A stretch of 6,808 bases of DNA from an uncultured Thermoleophilia bacterium (GCA_903912585.1 CAIWHY010000333.1:1-6808), one strand, 5' to 3'. Shown: positions 1-5,448, counted from the first letter of the stretch. A program made the numbers and translations. Notes: generated by a model from the sequence alone, not told the origin.

Positions 1-129
1 GCCGCCCCGCGCCCGGCCGCGGCCGGCCCCCTCACCCGCCCGCGGCCCGTCCCGGCCGGGAGCCCGTGCCTCGCCGCGGGTGAAGGTCCGTGCCTCGCCG
101 CGGGTGAGGATCCGCTCCTTGACCCTCAT
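1..129 (-). CDS. 5' end of an unidentified Arg/Gly-rich protein (runs off the left edge)
   Basis: A minus-strand frame opens with ATG at 129-127 and stays open for all 43 codons to the window edge. What marks it as a real start is a near-consensus Shine-Dalgarno, AAGGAGG (complement of 134-140), four bases before the ATG. The peptide begins MRVKERILTRGEARTFTRGE and contains two copies of an 8-residue unit, ILTRGEAR and TFTRGEAR, then a looser APGRDGPR. After that it is mostly Arg, Gly, Ala and Pro, so this part is probably disordered and basic. No domain, signal peptide or membrane segment is visible, and I do not recognise the family. It is divergent from the aminotransferase, only 27 bases lying between the two start codons, so its leader must be antisense to the start of that gene. 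The alternative is a chance open frame in GC-rich DNA; the ribosome-binding site argues against that. Confidence 0.55.
   Translation of the reverse strand, partial: MRVKERILTRGEARTFTRGEARAPGRDGPRAGEGAGRGRARGG
64..111. repeat. 24-base tandem repeat, two copies
   Basis: The 20-base unit ccgtgcctcgccgcgggtga occurs at 64-83 and again, identical, at 88-107. Each is followed by a diverged four-base tail (aggt, then ggat), giving a period of 24. Because 24 is a multiple of three, the repeat stays in frame in the minus-strand gene starting at 129 and encodes the repeated TRGEAR unit. Confidence 0.9.
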
Positions 130-150
130 GCCCCCTCCTTCCCGTATCAT
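119..150 (+). promoter_or_regulatory. Putative leaderless promoter of the aminotransferase
   Basis: A -10-like TATCAT lies at 145-150, exactly six bases before the ATG at 157, so transcription would begin at or next to the start codon. No Shine-Dalgarno precedes this ATG; the CTCCTT just upstream belongs to the opposite strand. TTGACC at 119-124 is a good -35 hexamer, but the 20-base spacer is longer than usual, so the -35 is the weak part of this call. Confidence 0.45.
134..140 (-). promoter_or_regulatory. Shine-Dalgarno of the left-edge minus-strand gene
   Basis: CCTCCTT on the plus strand reads AAGGAGG on the minus strand, with four bases to the ATG at 129. This near-ideal match is the main reason for calling the left-edge gene. 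Confidence 0.65.
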
Positions 151-156
151 GGCGGC

Positions 157-1314
157 ATGGACGAGCCCGGGGGCATCACGCAGAACTTCCTTCGGCACGG
201 GGTCGTGGAGCTCACCTTCGGAGAACCCGACCCGGAACTGCTGCCGGTAGAGCTGGTGCGCCGCGCCGCGGAGGCCGCGCTGGCGCGCTCCGCCGCTGCC
301 CTCGCCTACGGGCAGCTCGAGGGGCCGCCGGGGCTGCGCCACGCGCTGGCGCGCCGCATCACGGCGCGGGAGCACGTGGCGGCGACGGCGGCCGATGTGT
401 TCGTCACCGGCGGCAACTCGCAGGCGCTGGAGCAGGTGATGACGGTGTTCACCGTTCCCGGCGACGTCGTGCTCGTGGAGTCACCCACGTACAACCTCGC
501 CCTGGGGATCGTCCGCGACCACCCGGTGGACATCGCCGCAGTGCCGCTCGACGCCGAGGGACTCGACGTCGCCGCGCTCGAGGCCACTCTGGGCAAGCTC
601 GCGGCAGAGGGCCGGCGCGCGCGCCTGCTCTACACCATCCCGACCTATCACAACCCCACCGGAGTCTGCCTCAGCGAGGCGCGGCGGGCGCATTTGCTCG
701 AGCTCGCGCGGCGGCACGACCTCATCGTGGTCGAGGATGACGTGTATCGCGAGCTCGTGTACGAGGGCGCCGCGCCCGCTTCGCTCTGGGCCCTCGACCG
801 CGAGGCACCCGTGATCCGCCTGGGCTCGTTCTCCAAGACGCTGGCGCCCGGCCTGCGCGTGGGGTGGGCGAACGCCCGGGCGGACCTCCTGGGGAGGCTG
901 GCGGGCATGGGCATGGTGGAGAGCGGCGGCGGCGTGAGCTACTTCGCCGCGCACGTGGTCGAGCAGGTGCTGGCGGCGTCCGGCTACGACGAGCACGTCG
1001 CACGGCTGCGCGAGGTCTACGCGCGGCGGCGGGACGCGCTCTCGGCCGCGCTGCGCGAGCACCTGCCCGCCGGGTGCCGCTTCGCCCTCCCGGCGGGCGG
1101 CTTCTTCGTCTGGCTCGAACTGCCGCAGGGGTCAGACGCCTCCGCGCTCCTGCCGGTGGCGGAGGCGCACGGCGTCTCGTTCGCGCCCGGCACCCGCTTC
1201 TGCCTCGAGGGCGGCGAGCGCCTGCTCCGGCTCGCCTTCAGCCTGTACTCCGAGGACACCTTGCGGGAAGGCGCCCGGCGCCTTGCGGCGGCGATCGCCG
1301 CTACGCCCGCCTGA
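157..1314 (+). CDS. PLP-dependent aminotransferase, class I/II (LysN / MocR C-terminal-like)
   Basis: This is a cytoplasmic fold-type I pyridoxal-phosphate enzyme of 385 residues, full length for the family. It should move an amino group between an amino acid and a 2-oxo acid. Visible landmarks are the substrate-side segment YGQLEGPPGLRHALA (51-65), the cofactor phosphate region TGGNSQALE (84-92), YHNPTG with Asn166 (164-169), Asp194 in VEDDVY for the pyridine nitrogen, the Schiff-base Lys227 in GSFSKTLAPGLRVGW (223-237), and Arg358 in LLRLAFS, expected to bind the substrate carboxylate. The closest named relatives by pattern are 2-aminoadipate aminotransferase (LysN) and the aminotransferase domain of MocR regulators; there is no N-terminal GntR DNA-binding domain, so it is an enzyme, not a regulator. 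The ATG at 157 is the only well-placed start: the ATGs at 128 and 149 are out of frame. No neighbour identifies the substrate; aromatic, branched-chain or aminoadipate substrates all remain possible. Confidence 0.93.
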   Translation: MDEPGGITQNFLRHGVVELTFGEPDPELLPVELVRRAAEAALARSAAALAYGQLEGPPGLRHALARRITAREHVAATAADVFVTGGNSQALEQVMTVFTVPGDVVLVESPTYNLALGIVRDHPVDIAAVPLDAEGLDVAALEATLGKLAAEGRRARLLYTIPTYHNPTGVCLSEARRAHLLELARRHDLIVVEDDVYRELVYEGAAPASLWALDREAPVIRLGSFSKTLAPGLRVGWANARADLLGRLAGMGMVESGGGVSYFAAHVVEQVLAASGYDEHVARLREVYARRRDALSAALREHLPAGCRFALPAGGFFVWLELPQGSDASALLPVAEAHGVSFAPGTRFCLEGGERLLRLAFSLYSEDTLREGARRLAAAIAATPA

Positions 1315-1334
1315 CCGCGGCGCGACGGCCTCCG

Positions 1335-1379
1335 GCGCCGGAACGCGGCGCGTCTCGCCGCCGCGCCGGAACGCGGCGC
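1335..1379. repeat. 17-base direct repeat with hairpin potential between convergent genes
   Basis: The unit gcgccggaacgcggcgc occurs at 1335-1351 and 1363-1379, a period of 28. It fills most of the 69-base gap between the convergent aminotransferase and membrane-protein genes. Several stems are possible, for example GCGGCG (1345-1350) with CGCCGC (1356-1361), and TCCGGCGCCGGA (1331-1342) is itself a palindrome. There is no T-tract, so it would be a non-canonical bidirectional terminator at best; in DNA this GC-rich, hairpins also arise by chance. Confidence 0.6.
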
Positions 1380-1383
1380 CGCC

Positions 1384-2214
1384 TCAGACCTTGGGGTCGG
1401 GGGACCTGCCGCCGCGCCCGGCGCCGCCGGCGCGCTTGCGCCCTTCGCGGTGCGGGAGGTGCAGGTGGGGCTTGCCGCCGATGAGGTCCCACACGGCGTA
1501 CTTGCGCGCCTGCCAGCGCGCGAGGTCCTCTTCGCGCTGGCAGGCGCGCTCGAGCTTGGTGGGGACATTGCGATAGCGGAAGTGCGCCCACGGCGACCCC
1601 GGCCGCGCCAGGCGCAGGGCGCCGATCACGGCCAGGGGCAGCACGAAGATGCCGATGGTCCCCATGAACGGCTTGCCTTTGAGGTAGCTCACGATCACGA
1701 ACGCGGCAGCGCTGAGGATCAGGGCGAAGGCGGTCCAGCGCGACAGCGTGATGAAGTCGCCCACCTCGAGGATGCTCGTCGGCAGCAGGCCGGTGAGCAG
1801 CAGCGTCATGAAGGTCCCGCCGAGGATGATCGCGTCGATGGACTGCCGGCCCTCCCCCGTCCAGTACACGTCCTCGAGGTGCAGGATGAGCGCGAACTCG
1901 TCCAGCGTCAGCGCAGCCCCGGCCCCGAACGCGAAGGCGAGGAACTCGAGCAGCGGGCTGCCGGGCTGCATCGCGAACTCGAGGATGCCGAACACGATCA
2001 TCCCGATGATGCCGAACACCGAGTGGTGCACGTGCAGCCCGCCCGGCGTCACGATGCTGCCGCTGCGCCGGCCGTCGTGCTCGCCGGCGCGCGCCCGGCG
2101 CGTGATGAGGCGCGCCGCGACGAAACAGAGGATGAAGCCGAGCAGCAGGAAGACCAGCGCGCGTTTGGGCTCCACGAGCAAATGCCCCGGGACTGTGGCG
2201 AAGTAGGTCGTCAT
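1384..2214 (-). CDS. Uncharacterised polytopic membrane protein with HVHH and LDEF motifs
   Basis: A 276-residue inner-membrane protein without a function I can name. Hydrophobic segments lie near residues 17-36, 66-81, 87-112, 127-147, 158-177 and 184-201, giving about six helices. Conserved-looking polar motifs sit at or between helices: GGLHVHHSVFGI (58-69), TLDEFALILHLEDVYW (103-118) and, in the soluble C-terminus, KPHLHLPH (248-255). The clustered His, Asp and Glu could bind a metal, but that is inference. The C-terminal tail from about 203 is charged and ends in a Gly/Arg-rich stretch. Start: ATG at 2214 is the first in frame, preceded by GGAGGG (2218-2223) only three bases away. It lies 140 bases downstream of the SGNH hydrolase gene on the same strand, so co-transcription is possible but not evident. 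Similar His-motif proteins of unknown role are, as I recall, common in Actinobacteria. Confidence 0.82.
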   Translation of the reverse strand: MTTYFATVPGHLLVEPKRALVFLLLGFILCFVAARLITRRARAGEHDGRRSGSIVTPGGLHVHHSVFGIIGMIVFGILEFAMQPGSPLLEFLAFAFGAGAALTLDEFALILHLEDVYWTGEGRQSIDAIILGGTFMTLLLTGLLPTSILEVGDFITLSRWTAFALILSAAAFVIVSYLKGKPFMGTIGIFVLPLAVIGALRLARPGSPWAHFRYRNVPTKLERACQREEDLARWQARKYAVWDLIGGKPHLHLPHREGRKRAGGAGRGGRSPDPKV

Positions 2215-2217
2215 CGT

Positions 2218-2229
2218 CCCTCCATTATC
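2218..2229 (-). promoter_or_regulatory. Possible -10 element and ribosome-binding site of the His-motif membrane protein gene
   Basis: On the minus strand GATAAT (2229-2224) is followed directly by GGAGGG (2223-2218), ACG and the ATG at 2214. If GATAAT is a real -10, transcription would start inside or just after the GGAGGG, making that Shine-Dalgarno unusable and the mRNA nearly leaderless. If the gene is read from farther upstream, the GGAGGG can work. No convincing -35 is visible. Only one of the two readings can be right. Confidence 0.3.
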
Positions 2230-2262
2230 GGCCTCCAGGGCGGGCGCGCACCACCCTGATCG

Positions 2263-2292
2263 GCGCGTGACGACGAAGACGCGTCACGGCGC
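2263..2292 (-). terminator. Possible hairpin terminator downstream of the SGNH hydrolase gene
   Basis: CGTGAC (2266-2271) pairs with GTCACG (2283-2288) around an 11-base loop. GCG (2263-2265) and CGC (2290-2292) can extend the stem across a one-base bulge. It sits in the 140-base gap between two minus-strand genes. No U-tract follows, so it could equally be a spacer structure or a site with no function. Confidence 0.25.
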
Positions 2293-2354
2293 GGAGACCG
2301 TCGAGCGCGAGGCCCCGGCGGGCGCCGTCCAGCGCAGCAACCCGGCCGGCGCCG

Positions 2355-3260
2355 TCAGGGTGACGGGCTCGCCGAGCCGGAAGAGCTGGGGCTCGGCGTC
2401 GCCGAAGGCAGCCCATGGGGCGCCCACTGCTTCTTGATGACGGCGTAGACGGCCTTCGCCAGGCGGTCCTGCCCGGCGACCGTGAAGTGCACGCCGTCCG
2501 GGCCGCGCCACTGGGGGTCGAAGGCGCCGCCGGGCGTCGTGAACAGCGGCCAGACGTCGACGTACTGAACGCCCGGGTGCTTGGCCGCCTGCTCCTGGAT
2601 GAGGGTGTTGATGAGCTTCATGCGCGAGTTGCGCCAGCTCTCCTTCATGATCGGCATGCCGACCCAGTAGACGCGCCGGGCGCCGCCGTCGAGCATGGCC
2701 TGCATCATCTTGCCGACGCGCTTGCCGTACCTGGTCTTCCACGCCGAGGTGCCGTACGCGGTCCAGCCGCTGCCCGTGCTCGAGATCGACTGCGTGTCGT
2801 TGGTGCCCATCATGATGGCCACGGCGGCGGGCTTGGCGGTGGCCATCACCGATTCCATCTTCCTGCCCCAGTCGAAGAAGTCCCAGCGGGCGATGCCGGA
2901 CGACTCCTTGTAGTAGAGGATGGGCTTGAACACCTTCGCCTTGTCGAGCAGCGGGCCCAGGCCCCAGCCAAGCTCGCCGCCCATCGAGTCGCCGCCGACC
3001 CACACGCGCACGGGGTCCGCTGTCGTGGCGACCCAGATCTTGGGCGGAGGAGTCGTGGGCTTGGGCGTCGCCGCCAGGCTGCTGCCGGAGCCGGACCTGC
3101 CGGAGCCGCCGGCCTTGTGGCCGCGGTTCATCGCCAGCGCGACGACGACGGCGACGATCACGACGATCACGACGACGAGCAGCAGGAGACGGCGCCGGGC
3201 CTGCCGGCGGCGGCGGCGCGGGTCGCGCCTCGGTCCGTATGAAGAGGTTCCGAAATCCAT
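2355..3260 (-). CDS. Membrane-anchored SGNH/GDSL hydrolase, DUF459-like
   Basis: A 301-residue protein with a short basic N-terminus (Arg-rich 11-24), one transmembrane helix at about 25-44 and a Gly/Ser/Thr/Pro-rich linker to about 73. The SGNH hydrolase domain spans about 84-280, and a low-complexity tail (SATPSPSSSGSASPSP) ends the protein. The orientation, basic side in, places the domain outside the cytoplasm. Catalytic blocks are GGDSMG with nucleophile Ser92, GTNDTQ (152-157, Asn154 of block III) and DGVHFT (255-260, Asp255 and His258). The likely activity is an esterase or acyl-transfer reaction on an envelope polymer or lipid; DUF459 proteins elsewhere often accompany MBOAT O-acyltransferases, but none is present here. 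The start at 3260 is chosen because the residues from there look native, whereas an extension to 3389 would cross the divergent channel gene start. A GGGGAG lies about 13 bases upstream, a weak ribosome-binding site. Confidence 0.85.
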   Translation of the reverse strand: MDFGTSSYGPRRDPRRRRRQARRRLLLLVVVIVVIVAVVVALAMNRGHKAGGSGRSGSGSSLAATPKPTTPPPKIWVATTADPVRVWVGGDSMGGELGWGLGPLLDKAKVFKPILYYKESSGIARWDFFDWGRKMESVMATAKPAAVAIMMGTNDTQSISSTGSGWTAYGTSAWKTRYGKRVGKMMQAMLDGGARRVYWVGMPIMKESWRNSRMKLINTLIQEQAAKHPGVQYVDVWPLFTTPGGAFDPQWRGPDGVHFTVAGQDRLAKAVYAVIKKQWAPHGLPSATPSPSSSGSASPSP

Positions 3261-3281
3261 GGTCTCAGGCAGCTCCCCACG

Positions 3282-3287
3282 AGTGTA
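3282..3287 (-). promoter_or_regulatory. Possible -10 element of the SGNH hydrolase gene
   Basis: TACACT on the minus strand lies 21 bases before the ATG at 3260. CTGCGC, 17 bases further upstream, is a poor -35. This would give a short leader of roughly 14 bases. Confidence 0.3.
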
Positions 3288-3347
3288 CAGGAAGCTCCCG
3301 GGCGGCGCAGGCCCGCGAGCGGCGGCCCGCCGCGACGACCGCCTGCA

Positions 3348-3375
3348 TTGCGCCACGATGGTCGTGCGATACAGT
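3348..3375 (+). promoter_or_regulatory. Putative leaderless promoter of the K+ channel gene
   Basis: TTGCGC (3348-3353) and TACAGT (3370-3375) are separated by 16 bases and fit a sigma-70-type promoter. The -10 ends six bases before the ATG at 3382, the same distance as at the aminotransferase gene, and no Shine-Dalgarno is present. This favours a leaderless mRNA starting at 3382. Confidence 0.5.
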
Positions 3376-3381
3376 GGCGCC

Positions 3382-4134
3382 ATGGTCACGCCCGCATCGC
3401 CGACGGTTCAGGAGCCGCAACGCGTCGAGGAGGCGCCGGACAAGCACCCGCGCTTCGCCGACAGCTACGGCCTCGTCCTCGTCCTGCTGATCCTCAGCTT
3501 CTTCGCCTCCGCCGTCGCCGGCGACAGCCACTACGGCCGGCTCTCGACGCTCGTCCTGCTGGCCGCGACGACGTGGCTCGCTCTTCGCGCCTCCCAGGTG
3601 GAGCGCCGCCTCCTGCGCTGGGCCGAGACCCTGATCCCGCTGGCCACCCTCGCGGCGATCGTCGCCAGCGTACTCGGGAGCAACGACACGGCGAAGATCG
3701 TGACCGCGTCGCTCACCGGACTGCTCGTCCTCGTCGCGCCGGCGGCGATCATCAAGCGCGTCGCCGCGCACCCGGTCATCAACCTCAACACCTTCTACGG
3801 CGCCGTGTGCGTGTACCTGCTCATCGCCATGTTCTTTGCCAGCTCCTACGCCGTCATCGGTGCGGCCAGCGGCCAGGGCTACTTCGCGCAGATCCAGCCG
3901 CCCGCAAAGGCGAGCTCCGTCGACTACCTCTACTTCAGTCTCACGACGATCACCACCGTCGGCTACGGGGACCTCACCGCGCGCGGCGACGTCGGCCGGA
4001 TGACGGCGGTGCTGGAAGCGATCCTCGGCCAGCTCTACCTGATCACGGTGGTGGCGCTCGTGGTGCAGAACCTCGGCCTGGCGCGCAAGCGCAAGCTGCT
4101 CGAGGACGAGGAGCGCGGGCCGCCGGAGGCGTGA
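3382..4134 (+). CDS. Six-helix potassium channel protein without a charged S4
   Basis: A 250-residue membrane protein carrying the K+ channel selectivity filter TTVGYGDLT (191-199) after a pore helix DYLYFSLTTIT (181-191). Helices are near 30-47, 54-71, 84-98, 106-124, 137-162 and, after the pore loop, 205-230. This is the six-helix layout of Kv-type subunits, which form tetramers in the cytoplasmic membrane and pass K+. The fourth segment (IVTASLTGLLVLVAPAAIIK) lacks the regular Arg/Lys ladder of a voltage sensor, so gating is probably not classical voltage sensing. There is no RCK/TrkA-N domain; the C-terminus is only a short charged tail (RKRKLLEDEERGPPEA). I chose the ATG at 3382 from the -10 spacing; an in-frame ATG at 3358 would add eight residues and would itself overlap the proposed promoter. 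It converges on the yqhA-like gene, with stops four bases apart. Confidence 0.9.
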   Translation: MVTPASPTVQEPQRVEEAPDKHPRFADSYGLVLVLLILSFFASAVAGDSHYGRLSTLVLLAATTWLALRASQVERRLLRWAETLIPLATLAAIVASVLGSNDTAKIVTASLTGLLVLVAPAAIIKRVAAHPVINLNTFYGAVCVYLLIAMFFASSYAVIGAASGQGYFAQIQPPAKASSVDYLYFSLTTITTVGYGDLTARGDVGRMTAVLEAILGQLYLITVVALVVQNLGLARKRKLLEDEERGPPEA

Positions 4135-4141
4135 CGCGTCA
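4132..4141. other. 10-base palindrome formed by two facing stop codons
   Basis: TGACGCGTCA is a perfect palindrome. Its left TGA ends the channel gene and its right TCA is the TGA stop of the yqhA-like gene on the other strand. No room remains for a separate terminator, so at least one transcript must extend into the other gene as antisense. Confidence 0.85.
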
Positions 4142-4729
4142 GTCGCCGGCGGCGGAGTCCTGCGCGGCGGCCCTCACCCTGGCGGTCTCGGCGGTCTCGT
4201 CGATCTGCTCCACCTCGCGGTCCAGGAGACGCTCGCGCGCCGCCTGCCACAGGAACAGCGCCAGCGCGGCGATGACGGCGGCGGAGGCCAGTCCCGGCGC
4301 CAGCAGGTCGCTCACCCCGTCCCACGTCAGCGCCTGCCCCAGGAAGATCACGGCGATGGCCACCACCACGACCCCGGCCAGCAGCTCCTTGAGCTGCCCG
4401 AGGTTGGTGATGCGCAGCCAGCCGGGCATCGGCACGCGGTCATCGACGAAGAGGCTGTACAGACCGAGCGCGAGCACGTACAGCACGGTGGCGAGCAGCG
4501 CGTAGTCGGCCTGTTTGATCAGCTTGCCGATGGTCTCGTTCTGCGTCAGATCCCCGCCCACGGCGTGGAGGATCGTGATGACGGTCACGATGATGGTGGA
4601 CACCATGACCGTGATGAAGGCCAGGAACAGGCTGATGGTCGCCAGGAGCACGAAGAACCGGCTGGAGGCGACCATCCGTGCGATGAGCACCGACGGCTTG
4701 CGGCGCCCCCCTGAGGGCTCGGGACTCAC
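4139..4729 (-). CDS. YqhA / UPF0114-like membrane protein
   Basis: A protein of about 196 residues with four predicted helices (about 25-56, 75-95, 115-133, 143-164) and a charged C-terminal tail. The family call rests on the block from about 82 to 137: VLYVLALGLYSLFV, then PGWLRITNLGQLKELLAGVVVVAIAVIFL, which follows the YqhA/UPF0114 pattern of a leucine-rich helix, a short 'P-x-WLRI-x-(D/N)L' loop and a further helix. The function of that family is not established. The start is uncertain: GTG at 4729-4727 lies one base after the stop of the hdeD-like gene and fits translational coupling, but GTG at 4690 and ATG at 4675 are also in frame, and none has a strong ribosome-binding site. A longer frame back to 4843 would run through the upstream gene in another phase and is rejected. 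It is the second gene of an operon with the hdeD-like gene. Confidence 0.82.
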   Translation of the reverse strand: MSPEPSGGRRKPSVLIARMVASSRFFVLLATISLFLAFITVMVSTIIVTVITILHAVGGDLTQNETIGKLIKQADYALLATVLYVLALGLYSLFVDDRVPMPGWLRITNLGQLKELLAGVVVVAIAVIFLGQALTWDGVSDLLAPGLASAAVIAALALFLWQAARERLLDREVEQIDETAETARVRAAAQDSAAGD

Positions 4730-4730
4730 G

Positions 4731-5282
4731 TCACGCCCGGCGCAGCGCCAGGCCCTGGACGAGCATGGAGATGCCGAACAGGATGGCGTCGAGGCCCACG
4801 AGCACCATGAGGATGGCGATGGTCGGGCCGGGCCATGCGACAACGATGATGCCGACGACGGCGAGCAGCGCGCCGAACCCGGCCGCCACGCCCCAGCCCT
4901 GGCTGCGGTCGACGAACGCCGCGATCGCCATGATCGCGCCCCAGAGGATGAACGAGAGGCCGACGACGACGGCCACCGTCTTCACGCTCTGCTCGGGGAT
5001 GAAGATGAGCGCCAGGCCGGCGACGAGGAACAGGACGCCGGCGATGATGCGGCCGGTCTTCCTCTCGGCGCCGGCCGCGTTGACGAACTGCATGAGGCCG
5101 GCGAAGGCGAGGAACAGGCCGGCGAAGACGGAGACCAAGTGCACGCTCGCCCAGATGTTGGCCAGCACGACGATGCCGAAGATGATGGCCACGACGCCGA
5201 GCGCGGCCATCAGGCCCCAATAGCGGTGCGCGGCCGCGCGGCCGTCCACCACGACGATCGTCTCGCTGTGCTGCTCGTCCAT
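4731..5282 (-). CDS. hdeD: HdeD-like (DUF308) inner-membrane protein
   Basis: A 183-residue protein with six predicted helices in three hairpins (about 22-41, 48-68, 76-95, 101-123, 130-150, 154-178), usual for HdeD/DUF308. Typical features are the internal similarity of repeated helix pairs and short motifs such as WGLMAALGVVAIIFGIVVL, GLFLAFAGLMQF, GVLFLVAGLALIFIP and GLDAILFGISMLVQGLALR. The last helix ends in a short basic tail, RRA. E. coli HdeD contributes to acid resistance at high cell density; the role of most other members is unknown, so the symbol names the family only. The ATG at 5282 is preceded by GGAGGAGG (5288-5295), five bases away, one of the best ribosome-binding sites here. 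It leads an operon whose second gene, yqhA-like, begins one base after its stop. Confidence 0.88.
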   Translation of the reverse strand: MDEQHSETIVVVDGRAAAHRYWGLMAALGVVAIIFGIVVLANIWASVHLVSVFAGLFLAFAGLMQFVNAAGAERKTGRIIAGVLFLVAGLALIFIPEQSVKTVAVVVGLSFILWGAIMAIAAFVDRSQGWGVAAGFGALLAVVGIIVVAWPGPTIAILMVLVGLDAILFGISMLVQGLALRRA

Positions 5283-5287
5283 CTGTT

Positions 5288-5295
5288 CCTCCTCC
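5288..5295 (-). promoter_or_regulatory. Shine-Dalgarno of the hdeD-like gene
   Basis: GGAGGAGG on the minus strand with a five-base spacer to the ATG at 5282. It fixes the start of the gene and predicts strong translation. Confidence 0.8.
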
Positions 5296-5331
5296 GGCTC
5301 GCGGCGCGTGGCGCGAGCGCTTTCGCCATGA

Positions 5332-5367
5332 CGGCCCCGGAATCTTCGCCTCGGCGGCCCCGGAATC
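5332..5367. repeat. Paired 13-base direct repeat upstream of the hdeD-like gene
   Basis: The 13-base unit cggccccggaatc occurs at 5332-5344 and 5355-5367, a period of 23. The copies lie roughly 50-85 bases upstream of the hdeD-like start, in the 166-base gap after yjbQ. The spacing is close to two helical turns, so both copies would face nearly the same side of the DNA. Tandem operator sites are possible; no promoter hexamers next to them are convincing. The rest of the gap (5400-5440) is a GC-only run with no further signal I can support. Confidence 0.7.
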
Positions 5368-5448
5368 CTCGATACCCGCGTGTCGCCGAGGCTACTCGCG
5401 AGGAGCGGCGCGCGCGGCGGCGGCGCGCGGCGGCGCCGAAGACAGCGG

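Noticed and set aside
64..111. CRISPR-like or mobile-element repeat at the left edge
   Set aside because: Only two copies occur with no unique spacers between them; the period is a codon multiple inside a likely gene.
1450..2259. Plus-strand open frame of 269 codons opposite the His-motif membrane protein
   Set aside because: The peptide is rich in Arg, Glu, Gln and His without hydrophobic or domain pattern, while the minus frame gives clean transmembrane helices and a start with a GGAGGG.
2284..3003. Minus-strand open frame of 239 codons in a second phase across the SGNH hydrolase
   Set aside because: The other phase contains GDS, GTND and DGVHF motifs in the right order; this one is Arg/His/Gly-rich noise.
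2920..3381. Upstream extension of the K+ channel frame to 2920
   Set aside because: The frame stays open by chance through the SGNH hydrolase gene on the other strand; the added residues have no channel similarity and the promoter-like elements lie just before 3382.
3261..3389. N-terminal extension of the SGNH hydrolase to an ATG at 3389
   Set aside because: It would cover the divergent promoter and overlap the channel start; the added residues look like translated intergenic DNA, and the basic-then-hydrophobic anchor starts naturally at 3260.
4730..4843. N-terminal extension of the yqhA-like gene to 4843
   Set aside because: It would lie inside the hdeD-like coding sequence in another phase, and the residues are Ser/Trp/Cys-rich, unlike any family N-terminus.
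5283..5328. Minus-strand ATG at 5328 as an upstream start or small frame before hdeD
   Set aside because: It is out of frame with the hdeD-like gene, lacks a ribosome-binding site and runs deep into the gene; the ATG at 5282 has an excellent Shine-Dalgarno.
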